NCBI GenBank assembly: GCA_001566295.1
Contig: KQ964261.1
Span: 558,001 to 622,000 of the forward strand
Direction of reading: 5' to 3'
Source: Microdochium bolleyi
Lineage: Eukaryota > Ascomycota > Sordariomycetes > Xylariales > Microdochiaceae
DNA: 64,000 bases
The number at the start of each line of letters is the position of its first letter. The first letter of the stretch is position 1. The translations under genes were made by a program, and so were the position numbers. Shown piece by piece: positions 1 to 11,017 of this stretch. The notes under the pieces are model-generated. The model had not been told where the DNA came from and ran no database searches. It saw only the letters and a program-made list of their open reading frames with translations.

Positions 1-283
1 CGAAAAGGTAGTCCAAAGAGTGGATGTATCAAAGAAACGGCGCAGAGAGCTTCAAGATCACGTACCCCAAGTTGGGGTCGCACAAGCAACCTGTTCCGAT
101 AGCGAGTGCGAGAACAAGAAGCGTGATCGGAACCGGATTCATGACGTTAAGTCGGGCGCAGCGACAGGCTGCCGCCACGCTAGAAGGAAATTGCAGCGTC
201 ATACTCAAGATTACGAAACCGTACCAGAAACCACCAGTCCGATAGGTGCTGACCTGGCCCGCGAAGGGGAAAAGCTGCTCTCA

Positions 284-1231
284 ATGCCGCTCGAATCGTC
301 CGCGGCCAAGCCCGCGAGCACAAACGCTCATCTAAGCAGCCAGACTGTCTACACTGTTGGGTGGCTCTGTGCCCTGCCCATAGAGTTGGCCGCAGCACTT
401 CGCATGATGGATGGAGCGTATGTGTATAAGGAAATCGGCCGAGACAGCAATCGCTACTATCTGGGGCATGTTGCAGGCCATGGCGTGGTCATGACATGTT
501 TGCCATCCGGCATGATTGGAAACACCACGGCGGCCAAAGTCGCTGCTCAGATGGAGATAACCTTCCCAACAATACGACATTATGTCCTCGTGGGTATCGG
601 TGGTGGTGTACCTACAGATCAAGACCGGATTCGTCTAGGAGACGTCGTCATCGGCGTCCCGAAGGGCGAGCATCCCGGGGTTGTACAGTACGATCTTGGT
701 AAGATCGAAACCACAGGGACTTCCTCCAGGACTGGGAGTCTGCCAGCGCCATCCTGGGCACTGCTTCACGCAGTCAGCGAGTTGCGCGTAAACGAAACAC
801 TGGGCCAAGATTCTCCAATACGACACCTTTCTGTGTTTGACGACTTCCCGAAGTTTCACTTCCCAGGTCGATCATCGGATCCAAAATATGTTGCGGCCTC
901 GACCAGCTGCGACATGCGTGGCAGTGAAGCAACTCCAAACAAATCTCGACAGTCGGATGATCCCGAGGTATTCTTTGGCACGATTGCATCCGGCAACAAA
1001 GTAGTCAAAAATGCTGCCGCTCGAGATCAGCTTAGTAGGGTGCTGGGTGGTGTTCTCTGCTTTGAGATGGAAGCTGCAGGCGTACTTGCCAGTTTCCCGT
1101 GTCTGGTCGTCCGAGGCATCTGTGATTATGCCGACGAGTATAAAGACAAGGAATGGCAGCCATACGCAGCAGCCACAGCCGCGGCATATGCGAAGGCCAT
1201 CCTTTGCGCGATCCACAACGCTAAAGCTTAG
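284..1231 (+). CDS. Nucleoside phosphorylase-like (PNP_UDP) domain protein
   Basis: A protein of about 315 residues from the first in-frame ATG (284). The same frame is open to the left edge with no ATG, so the gene may be 5'-partial or have an upstream exon; the extra part is basic and low-complexity and matches nothing I know. The domain begins at YTVGWLCALPIEL, the usual opening of the fungal nucleoside-phosphorylase fold. It continues with a Gly-rich loop (VGIGGGVP), a LGDVVIG strand, and a C-terminal FEMEAAGV...VVRGICDYAD block that forms the base/ribose site. This domain is best known at the N terminus of fungal NLR-like proteins; no NACHT or repeat region follows, because a stop falls right after the domain. 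Its role, whether nucleoside cleavage or a signalling relic of an NLR, cannot be told. It converges with the rhamnosidase gene 270 bases downstream. Confidence 0.75.
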   Translation: MPLESSAAKPASTNAHLSSQTVYTVGWLCALPIELAAALRMMDGAYVYKEIGRDSNRYYLGHVAGHGVVMTCLPSGMIGNTTAAKVAAQMEITFPTIRHYVLVGIGGGVPTDQDRIRLGDVVIGVPKGEHPGVVQYDLGKIETTGTSSRTGSLPAPSWALLHAVSELRVNETLGQDSPIRHLSVFDDFPKFHFPGRSSDPKYVAASTSCDMRGSEATPNKSRQSDDPEVFFGTIASGNKVVKNAAARDQLSRVLGGVLCFEMEAAGVLASFPCLVVRGICDYADEYKDKEWQPYAAATAAAYAKAILCAIHNAKA

Positions 1232-1500
1232 CAATGCCTGGGCCACATTCTCTTGAGTACCTGCCTTATAGACAATGCTGCTGTCCAACACAAACAGCTC
1301 TTTCACAGTTTAGAAGCAGCAATTGAAACTGAAGACTGCACTCTGAGCATGCAAGACGAGCCCAACTTGATAAGCATATTCTGTTGAAGCCACGCGTGTC
1401 TCAACCTCCCGCAATATACGATGCATGTGCTGGCTCGAACCATTACATTCGATATTAGTATCGGTGATATCTCTGCTCGTGAGCGGACACACTATTTGTA

Positions 1501-4500
1501 TTAGAGCTGGCAGATCTTGACGGTAGATCCTCCCTTGACCGCGAACTGGCCCTTCTGGGCGCTTCCACCAGTGACAGAGTACTTCCCATCGAACGGCGGC
1601 ATAATGGTCCCCTCCAAGCCCTGGGGCACGGTGATCTCCATGGCGAGCCTGCCGCTGGACTCGTAGCCCCACGCAGCCAGGATCTCGCCCTTGGGCGTGG
1701 GCACACGGCCGTGGACCCATTCCGTCTTGAAACCTGGCAGAGGCTTGAAAGTGAATGTCGAAAAGCCCGGGGTTGCAGGCCGCACGCCCAGCACGTAGTC
1801 AGTCAGGAAAGCAGTTGCATAAGTTCCCCAACCGTGGCTGCCCGACGTGAAGAGCCCGAGGCCAGGCTGGACGCCATCAGCACTGACATACTCCCACCCG
1901 GTACCCGTGAAATTGCGGTCCTGCCGGATCATCGGCGCCCACAGCGAGTCCAGTAGATCCTGGGCGAGCGAAGTACGTCCTTCCTTGGCAAAGCCCTCGA
2001 GAAGGAACGAGTTGAGGAACGGCGACACTACAGTCGGGGCACTGGCAAATCGCGTTCCGTTGCCGTAACCGACGGGCCCACGGAAGTCCTGGAGGGCTTC
2101 GATCGCGCGGGACCTGCGCTCGGCGGTGCCAATCTGTGCGAGCAGCACCTGCGCGGTGTCCGCCATATCGAATCCTGCGTAGCCGGGTCTGCCGGCATAG
2201 TAGCCACCCGTCTCATTCCACAGACGCGAGTCGATCGCCTCGCGCGTGAGATTCGCCTGCGTCCGGTACACGAGTGCTGAGCGAGGATCGTTCATATGTG
2301 CGGAGATGTCGGCCATGCGTTCGAGGCCCAGGATCATGGATACCGTCTCCGCAGGGCCCAGTGCCTGGGCGTGCTGGCCGCCGAGCGGTGCCCCGTCGGC
2401 GCCTGCGGGGGCCCCGTAGAGCTGGGTTGTATGGTCGAGAGCCCGGGCGACGGAGTAGCTCGTCATGCTGAGGAGCTGCGGATAGAAGATGTCGAGGATG
2501 GTGTTGTTCCCGGTGCTGTAGAAAGAGCCGATCGCGGCATGTCAGTGTCTGTAGCTCGGGAGGAGTAGTGCGTGTGCAACGTAGGCTCTCATAGGCAGGG
2601 ACGGAATGAGACTGACCGCATCCAGTAGTCCCAGACGATCTGGATGAATTCAAAGTTGTAGTCAACCAACAGCGGGTCGACGTTACCAGTGCGAATCAGG
2701 GTGCTTTCCATGTCCAGTGGGCTGAACAGAGTGTTGCACGGAATATGGCCTGCGGCAGTCTGCCGCGAAAAGTACATCTCGGCAGTGCCAGAGATGTACT
2801 TGGGCTCTCCTGTCGAGACCAGGCCCGAACGCGCCGAGATATACATGTCGCCCAGCCAGAGGAATCTGTCCCGCTTACCGCCATCGGAGCAGATGTACTG
2901 ATCGTTGGTCGCTACTCCGAACTCGCGGGGAACGTCTGGAGAGGTCAGAGCGTTCTCGTACAAGACTTTGCTGTCGGGCATGTTGGACACGATCTTGACA
3001 TTACGGTAGTACGCGGCCTGGTCCTGCCACGGGCCCAGCGCGAAGCCTGTGCTATACCCACCAGGAATGTGCGGGTTAGGGGCACCAAGGCCGTACGAGC
3101 TGATGTTGAACGAAGCAATTTCCTTATCGTTCAGCAGAACTCTGTATGTGTCGTCACCCAGAGAGATGGTCGTGATGGTGTGCCACTTCTTCTCTGTCAC
3201 AGCAATGCCGATCGGGAACTTCTGGAGGACAAAGGCGGGCAGCGATGTCTGGTTCACAAGAGACCAGCCACGGCCGACGACTAGTGTGTTGGGTGGGACG
3301 AGCTCGCGATCGATGTTGGCGAACGAGCCTTCAGGGTATTCGCTGGTCAGGACGACTATCGACGATTATTACTTCTGTTATTGATGGCTCTGTCTCATCA
3401 CAGGGAGGGTAAGATATGAAGAAGCAACGAGAGGCTGTCTTACAGAGTGGCCCGGTCGCCTGGATGGCATCGATCTCAGTGTCGACACGCCAGCCCACAC
3501 CTCCATAGTCGATTTTGGCCTCGAATGTCATTGTGTAATTCTTGATATTGACAATGTGGGCTGTGGAAGCAGGCTTCTGGCCCCGGATGTACGCTCCGTC
3601 AGTAGTGATGTCCCAAGTTGAGGTCTGTGTGCCAGGTGCATAGCAGGCAACCTGCTCGTTGCGAGGTCCCAGTGCCCACATCTCGGTGTAGGAGGAGTTG
3701 CTAGCAGCAAAGTATCCTGGCATGCTGTCGAGCTGAATCGTGACAAGGCAAGGCAATGGTCAGTCTGCTGTTCACGTCGCAGCCCGCGGGAATTTATGCA
3801 TCAATGGCTTACAGGCTGTTCAGAGATGCTGGACACGAAGCCAGCACGGCTGATGGTCAAGCCCGATCCACGGACGAACTTGATCGACTGCCAGCGCTGC
3901 GAGCCCTGAATGAAGTAGCCGCGGAGGTCGCCCGTCTTGGTGATGTTATGTGTCTCAACTCGGAAGGTTGCGCCGAGACCATTGCCGAACGCGAACGGGC
4001 CATCTCCTTGCGGATTCTCCAGACCCCTGCGGATGCGAGAGTTTTGTCAGCTACCAAGGGCCAATACAAGTGCGTGACCACGAGAAGTTGTAAGGAGCAG
4101 TCTTACACGTAGGACTCGGTGAACTTGACTTCGATCTGTGCGTATTCATCGACAGCCTCAACCTGGAAAAAGGGCTTGCCGGCGAGGACACGGCCGTAAT
4201 CGACTGCCCAGAGATACAGGTGGTTAGTCTTGCAGCCTTGGTCATGCCATGGAGACAATGTGATCTTACGAGTGTATGTCTCGTTGACGGTGTTGAAGAT
4301 CATGGCAGACGAGCCGATGGGTGCCGATGTGTCGTTCGTCAGACCCTTGACGACAGCCTTGGGGCCGACCAGCACCTCACCGGTCGGCTCTGTGTGCACG
4401 GCCTGGGTGGGGATCGCAGGCCATGGCGCCGAGGAAGACGAGGAGGACGCGGCGGCAGGGGCTTGGAACAAGCCTGCCAGGCACAGGCCTGCGAGGATTA

Positions 4501-4519
4501 CTGTGGGACGAGAGGCCAT
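1501..4519 (-). CDS. Secreted alpha-L-rhamnosidase, GH78
   Basis: Five-exon model (minus strand): 4519-4107, 4026-3813, 3732-3444, 3355-2617, 2515-1501, giving 889 residues. All junctions are GT-AG and keep phase. The start at 4519 gives a clear signal peptide (MASRPTVILAGLCLAGLF...A). N-terminal beta-rich domains (about 30-420) carry the TWDITTDGAYIRG and YTMTFEAKIDYGGVGWRVD blocks. The (alpha/alpha)6 domain starts near GGKRDRFLWLGD (about 466-475), where GH78 enzymes place the general acid Asp. It continues through LRTGNNTILD, YYAGRPGYAGFDMADTAQVL and GWEYVSADGVQPGLGLFTSGSHGWG, the last being the typical C-terminal GH78 signature. A beta-sandwich tail follows. The family hydrolyses terminal alpha-L-rhamnose from plant glycosides, rhamnogalacturonan and flavonoid rutinosides outside the cell. 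Family assignment is strong; the substrate is not known. Confidence 0.88.
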
Positions 4520-5472
4520 CGTGAAGTGCGAGAGGAACCAGCGAGGGACCAATGGATGAGGACATCCCGCGGAGGTATGAGTGGGAGTGCATCGAGCCTT
4601 AAGTACCTACCTGGCCGGCTATGCACTCCAGATTTGCAGACCCCGAGCCCGCCGGCCGTGGTGCAATGCGACGACACAGTGGTAGGGAAGAACTAGCTAG
4701 GCCGAGCAGGTCACAACAATGCCTCGCCATGACTCGGAGTATGCCCCAACCGCCGGGACCTGTGTGGAGGAGAAATCGGGGATAGTCTGGGGTAGCTGCG
4801 CCTTCCCCGGGCTTTGTAAAAATAAAGTAGGTACATGCCGGACATGCCTCTCCCGGCGCGGAGAGCCCGCAGGCTGGAGACAGAGAGCAGCAGCCCAGCC
4901 GCGGACAGTCGACGGTTGGGGTTGGATGGTTTTGCAAGGGTTCTCCACGTCCCGCACCAAGGTCAGCTTTCGGGACGGCTTCCAGACTATCGACCAAGAC
5001 TCTCGGTATTTGCTTCGCCGACATCACTGAGCTCCACGGGACAAAGAATAGCGAGGACGGTGAAGAATGAGAGGGACCCCCCGATCTCTGTCCGAGACAA
5101 CCGATTCTGCTTGCGGGGAAAGAGGGGGATAGTGATGGTTCGGCTCGGGAAGTGGAGGGCGGCGATCAGCATTCTGTCGTTTTTCATGTTGGCTGTAGGT
5201 CCGGCACACAGTCTCGGCACTGTCTGTGGCTCGGTCCTGCAGAACAAGAATATGTTTTATTTCAACTCTCAATGAATGCGTTGGCAGAAGCCCGAATATG
5301 GAGCATTTAGAAAGTCTAGCTGATTCTAAACCTGCTCTTTGGCGATTCATGCACCAAGTGTGCTATGTACGCGCGTTGCCATCATCCCCCGACAGATTGC
5401 ACCTTTCTAATCCGCGATGTTCGTTATTGGAGCGGATAAGGATCGAGTGCCTCGCTAAGGCTAACTCCGAGA
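4520..5472. other. Intergenic region, rhamnosidase upstream
   Basis: About 950 bases between the rhamnosidase start and the 3' end of the next minus-strand gene. I see no coding region with family similarity. It must hold the rhamnosidase promoter (4520 onward) and the terminator of the MFSD5-like gene near 5472. Confidence 0.6.
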
Positions 5473-7110
5473 TCACGATGGAAGATACTTTTGGGTCATG
5501 AGGAAAGCCACCAGCAGCAGGGCTGCACAAACAAGGAACACATGGTTGCGATGCGCATCACCTACGAGACTCGTTAGCATGTCGAGAAGTCAAAACGGGC
5601 AGACACGGTCTGAAAAACCGACTCACCTTCCACGTCGAGGCTGTGAGCGACGACCACAAAGACATTGAGCGGGAACCGCAGTATGCTGTAGATGGTCCCG
5701 CGGATCCCATCCTCGATCATCTCGCTCTTGAGATACGCCATGCTCGGGAAGTAGGCGCCGATGCAGCCCTCGATCAGGCACAGCGTCCAGAACAGGAGCC
5801 ACTCGGAGTTGAGCATGACGGCGACCGAGAGGCAGCAGCTCACGACCACAATCACCTTGAGCAGCATGTGCGTCGCGAGCGTGGGGCTCTTGGCGGCGCC
5901 TTTCAGCGTGAAGATTGTGCTGCCAACCATCATGGAGCACATGAAGCTCGCAAAGATGATGCCGTAGGGCGGCTCCTCGGTGTTCCCGGACGCGACGCGG
6001 ACAGACTTGAGTGCGGCTGTCCAGAAGAAGATGAAGAGGTACATGGTGCCCTCGAAGAAGCATGACGTCAGGCCGATGGAGAGCATCTTGCGGTCCGAGA
6101 TGATGGCCTTGACGCCCGCGCGGATCTCGTACATGGGTGCTTTGTCAGACAGCTTGTTGCCGTAGTTCTCCTTCTGTTTTGTGGGGTTCAAGCCTGTTAG
6201 CATGGCTCCGTGAGAAGGAGATCGAGAGCCCCCCGGCCCCAAACACGGCGTATGTATAGCTCAACTCACCCATAGTGCCGAGATGAAGTATGCAGCTCCG
6301 CCGCAGCAGGCTATCGATGCAACAAAGGGCCACTGGCGGCTGCCGAGCATGGAGACCAGGATCTCGCCAAACACGCCTGCAAGGATGGCCACGATGCAGC
6401 TGATTGTCGTCATGGTCGGGAACACGGCGCCGAGCTTGAGCCCGCTCAGCTCGAGGCACTTGTTGTGGTAGTCGGAGATGACCCATGCCTCGAAGACGCT
6501 GAAGAGCAGCGTCGTGCTGACGCCGCCGCAGAGTCGCCCGATGAAGAGGATGAGCAGGTTGTCGCTCAGCATCGTCATGCACGTGACCACGTACAGACAG
6601 CAGTACAGCAGGCACGCCTGCTTTCGACCATACCGGTCCGCCAGGCTACCAGCGAAGGACGCGCTGATGCCGCCGGACACAAAGCCCGTTGCGTAGAGCG
6701 CAGCGACAATCTTTTCGGGTATGTTCTTCTCGTACTTGTAGATGGCGTAGATGTGAGGGCCTCTGAGAAGGGGGTGCTACTGTGTTATTACATTGGTCCA
6801 GAAACTTCACGCCGTGCTGGGTGCCTCTCGAGGAATTGATGACTTACTGGAGCCAGTCCGCAGCGACTGCCAACGCATAAGGCAAGAAGAAGTTGATTTT
6901 GAATGCCTGCACTGCGTCTTTGTTGGCCTCGACCGCATTGCTTACATTGGCCGGCTCGCTCTCGAGGAGCGCCTCCTCGGACTCGACATCCTCGGGATGC
7001 TTCACGACTGTGGTGGTTGCCTTGCTCTCCCTTTGCTCGCGACGATATTGCAGAGCAAGGAGGCCAGCGTTGGAAAGCAGGAAAAAGAAGAGGTTGGCTT
7101 GGTAGAACAT
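5473..7110 (-). CDS. MFS carrier, MFSD5 / molybdate-anion transporter type
   Basis: Four exons on the minus strand (7110-6848, 6762-6270, 6173-5627, 5561-5473) give a 463-residue membrane protein. The start is the ATG at 7110, followed at once by a hydrophobic helix. Diagnostic MFSD5-type features are DWLQGPHIYAIYKYE at the exon 1/2 join, the MFS motif A region GSLADRYGRK, and FSVFEAWVISDYH, followed by pairs of hydrophobic segments to LLLVAFLMTQK near the C terminus. Intron 2 ends at a clean acag site that restores phase into KENYGNKL. The last exon of 29 codons is short but adds a final membrane helix, so I consider it real. The family is annotated as molybdate-anion transporters from an algal homologue; in fungi the cargo is largely unproven. 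It diverges from the methyltransferase gene across 1.1 kb. Confidence 0.85.
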
Positions 7111-8238
7111 TGTCGTCGTGATCACTAGTCTGCAGCAACTCTCTGATGAGGCGATTCTCACGGTTCGCTTCACTACTCACCGTCGAAGTGTCGTGCGATA
7201 GAGCAGTGTACCGTGTATGGTCAGCGCCAATGAGTCGTAGCAATGAGTGACTGGAAGTGATGCAGCGCAAGAAATGTCAAAAAGTTTGACGAGTCGGGCA
7301 CAGTCGTAGACACAGGAAGTGTTGGTAACCGCTCTGTTCAGGCTGTAGGGACCAAAGCCTATTTGTCCAGCCCACGAATCATCGCGCAAACCTAGCGAAT
7401 GCGTCCGGATTTGGCATAGGAGTCTGCGTGCGGTTCCCCGCAGCAGGACAACATTCCACAGCGCCGCGAGCTGCTGTTTCCGACCCAACTGGAGCTCTGA
7501 GACATTGCATGACTGTCCTTGCCGAGTCCGGGCTAGCCGACGAGGTTCCGATCACGGAACGAAACACAAAGCAGCTAGACTTCCGCACGTCGTCTGTTAT
7601 TTACGCAGGCTACTCATAGTAAGGTTAGTGCGTACCTTATTTGTATCACAACCTAATGAATTCTCCGAGTTTCCGTCCTTGTAGATCCTCGAAGCCGAGG
7701 TCAAATTTGCCTCGCACGGCTGCCATGTCTCTGACCACGTCTGGCGCCGTGCTACAGGAATTGGATTGTACAAGAACTTGAATGGCGGCAGACTATTGCT
7801 TGCTTGAACTTTAGGCTCATAACTAACGGCCGCTGCATTCGAGCAAGGATACAGTCCCCGAGACGTCGCAGAAGTTGTCCAAAGGCCTGGCATCGCGGTT
7901 TGCCGGAAACGGCATCAATTTGTCTCAGACAAAACTTCGCCAACAAGCGAGTGACGTGACAGGCGCCCCGGATTGAACCTTGCGAGATGTGAATGTCAAT
8001 TCCGCCGTAAGGAACTCGGTCGCAAGCATGGTGGACCGGCTTGACATCGCGTCCCCAGGTGAGACATACTGCGGAAAGACTAGCGGTGGACAATGGGTAC
8101 TTTGACTGAGTATATATATCGTTATAGCGCAGGAGGCTGGTGCTCCGCGATTTCAGATCGGGCTGAGCCGATGAAGGTGAGCCGGTCGGAAGCTTGGCCT
8201 TCACAGCGAGTCCTCACATCTCCCCCTCCCGCAACTTC
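7111..8238. other. Divergent intergenic region
   Basis: About 1.1 kb separating two divergent genes (minus-strand MFS carrier, plus-strand methyltransferase), so it holds both promoters. Short open frames inside show no family signature or codon bias. Confidence 0.6.
8111..8119 (+). promoter_or_regulatory. TATA-like element upstream of methyltransferase
   Basis: An alternating TATATATAT run about 120 bases before the methyltransferase ATG at 8239, in a position suited to a fungal core promoter. Only composition and position support it. Confidence 0.4.
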
Positions 8239-9213
8239 ATGTCCTCCATCCTGCCACCCGCGCTGAGCAAGGGCAAAGAGAGCTACCAAAAGTACATGGA
8301 GACCACATCTGCCCTCTACTCCATGTACAAGAAGCCGTCGTCTGCGCGGCTGCGGATATCTCTCTTCGCAGCCGCGCTGTTTCTCCTAGTCATCGCACTG
8401 GTCCGGGAGACAGACACGGTCCCCAGTGCGGTCAAGTCAGCCTGGAATACCGACTTCAGCAAGCGGCCGTCGTTCTACGAGGTTGCGACCAAGCATGGCA
8501 CGGACAAGGTGACGGACCACCAGTACCACTTCATGTACGAGAAGTACATGCCAGCTCTGCGGAACAAGAGGATCAAGATGCTCGAGATCGGGTTGGGCTG
8601 CAACATGGTGAGTAAAATGAGCTTCCACGCCCTGTCTACTAGAGCTTCAGCGTGTGAAGAGACAGAAGGCTGACATCATGCGACGCAGGGATACGGTCCC
8701 GGGCACTCTTACCACACGTGGCTGGAGTACTTCCCCCACGTTGATCTGTACTACATTGAGTACGATGCCGTGTGTGCCCAGAAGTGGGCGTCGGCGACCA
8801 AAGGCGCGACCATATTCACGGGCGATCAAGCCGACGTTGCGTTCCTCAACGAGGTCATCCGGAAGACGGGCGGCGGCTTCGACATCATCATCGACGACGG
8901 CGGACACCAGATGACCCAGCAGAAAGTCTCGCTCGAGCAGCTTTGGAAGGCTGTGAAGCCGGGCGGTATCTACTTCCTGGAGGACCTGCAGACGAGCTAC
9001 ATGCCTGACTACGGCGGCGACGAGACTCTGGGCAAGAACCCCAAGCGCAAGACCATGATGAAGTACATCTACGAGATGCTGGACGACAAGATGCGGCCCG
9101 ATGGTACGAAGCATGTCGAGTTGACGTCGGACCTGAGGGGTATCGACTGCCAACGGGAGATCTGCGCATTCTTCAAGAAGGATCCCCGGGAAGAGCCAAA
9201 CTACACGGCCTGA
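8239..9213 (+). CDS. Membrane-anchored class I SAM methyltransferase (MycE-like)
   Basis: Two exons (8239-8607, 8689-9213; intron of 81 bases with GTGAGT/GCAG ends) encode 297 residues. The start is the first ATG; no better one lies upstream in frame. One hydrophobic helix near residues 35-55 (ISLFAAALFLLVIALV), with a basic stretch before it, predicts a type II signal anchor with the catalytic domain in the secretory lumen. The catalytic part shows KHGTDK, the YxxYMPAL region, the SAM motif I MLEIGLGCNMGYG (cut by the intron), YYIEYD, FDIIIDDGGHQM and PGGIYFLEDLQTSY. This set matches the macrolide sugar O-methyltransferase type (MycE/tetracenomycin rhamnosyl O-methyltransferase). A sugar or glycan O-methylation role is inferred from that likeness and from the lumenal topology; the acceptor is unknown. 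Confidence 0.82.
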
Positions 9214-11017
9214 GCTGGTATTGGTCTGGCGGATATAAGTGGTAGTGCTCTGATATACAGGTGTATCTGAATGCAGGTGCCTCTGCCTTATCCAGCAGTG
9301 TACGAACCGAAATGTCCGTTGTCCTTGCGTGTGCGTACGCCGTGTTAGTGTGATCTCCGAGAATAGCAGCTGCAGCTCAGCTGCAGTACAAGCTCAGCAC
9401 GGGCATGTTGGTACTCAGCGTGGAGATCCGAAGAGCCAGCCACCACCGAGCGTGGGCCTGGTCCGTCGCTTTGCAGAGCACGCTATGAAGAACCAGCTAT
9501 CTTGGCTGAATGGCAGCGCGGTCACCTACAGCTACTTACATAGGTAGCCACTATCAGTTGACATTGCGCCGGCATTATCGCTTCGCATGAACGTCGTTAT
9601 TGCCACGCAAGATGCAGCAGATTATTATTAAATGACGTCACGCCGCGGAGGAGGACGGATCATCGAAGCACGGGGACGTTACGGCATCATGCGAGGGACT
9701 GCACAATGGTGCAGCAGACTTCAGGCGGGCTTCAGACAGGATGCGCCGCACAACAGAGACGAGATCGTGCTTGCAAAGCTGTGTGGCCGCCACACTACGG
9801 GGAAGAATGTGCTGATGTGCCCTGGCAGACACAATGATGAATCCCACAGTAATCGCACATGGGTCCAGTACTTACCACAATGCCTAGGGCCAAGTCGTCG
9901 ATCACGCGAGTCGTAGGCCTACGGACGAGCGTCATCACCTTCCGCGGGCGGGACCCCTCCCTCGGCCCCGTCGGTGGTGGCTTGCTTACGATCTGCGGAG
10001 CGACTCTAGCGGCACTGCAGCTTGCCGAAGCCGAGCGAGCCAAGGTTGGGCTCAGTGTACTTACGCTGTGAAGGGTCGCACACGGTGGCTCAGGGGCTCC
10101 ACACCAGGTTGCGAGGAGGAATGGGGCGAGCCGCGCGAGAGACTCGCAAGGCACGGAAACACCCCGTCGGCCGTGCCGTGGCTGTGCCGGAAAGGCAGCG
10201 CAGCTGATCGGTGGTGTGCCATAAGAATAAGAGCATAAGCACGACAGACCCTGAAGTCGCGACCATGGCCACCAGGCGGCCTCGCCACTGAGAAACTGCC
10301 CTTGCGAGGGATTGCCGCCTACAGCAGCCCCGTTGTCCAAGACGTGAGCCAAGAGGCCAAGAGGCCAAGCTTTGGTGCAAAGCAAAGCCAAGTCCGCGTC
10401 AATCTCTTGTCGCTCGGGCTTCAAACATGGCGCTGAACCAAGACCACCGCTGACTTGGAACCCGTCCACACCCTCTCTGACACGGATGGATCCTGTCACT
10501 GGCTGATGTTGGGGCTCGCCCCAGGATCTCGAGCTGCTAATGCCCTCAGTGGGCGAGAGGATGCATCCTCCCTGCGGTCTGGCTCGACGGGCTACGTCAT
10601 TCGCGCTGGGGGTCCCCGTGAGTCCCATCCACAGTCTCCGGACGGGTGGCCTATCACAGCAGCGTTCCCGACTATGGCGCAATCGTCTAGCACCCTCGAA
10701 ATCCTCTAGTTTGGGCCTATGTCACCATAGATCTCTGCAGAGCCGTCTGCTGCACGGCCCGCCCATGAACGGTACCCGGCTCGGTTCTCCTCCACAAGAT
10801 CCCACAAATATCACGCCTTTCCTCGCCCTGTCCCTGGATCTGTCTTTGGTCCTCGACTTCATCATTCCACTATCCAATTTCCGAGCCGGCATCTCCCAGT
10901 TCTGTCCTCATGCACTAGCCGTCGTCCCGAGGGATATCGTTTGCGCATTCATCAGCAGCCACCACAAACAGCCCCCCTCCTCACCACCATTGCACACCCG
11001 CGCGACTGCTCAGAAAT
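9214..11017. other. Long intergenic region
   Basis: 1.8 kb with no supportable gene. A minus-strand open frame of 295 codons (9795-10682) exists, but its composition is erratic and it has no recognisable domain or secretion signal. The 3' half is pyrimidine-rich with many CCTC/CATC runs, which fits a promoter and 5' leader for the amino-acid permease at 11018. Confidence 0.55.

Noticed and set aside
9795..10682. 295-codon open frame on the minus strand
   Set aside because: No signature, no signal or membrane segments, erratic composition, and similar long frames exist in neighbouring GC-rich non-coding DNA.
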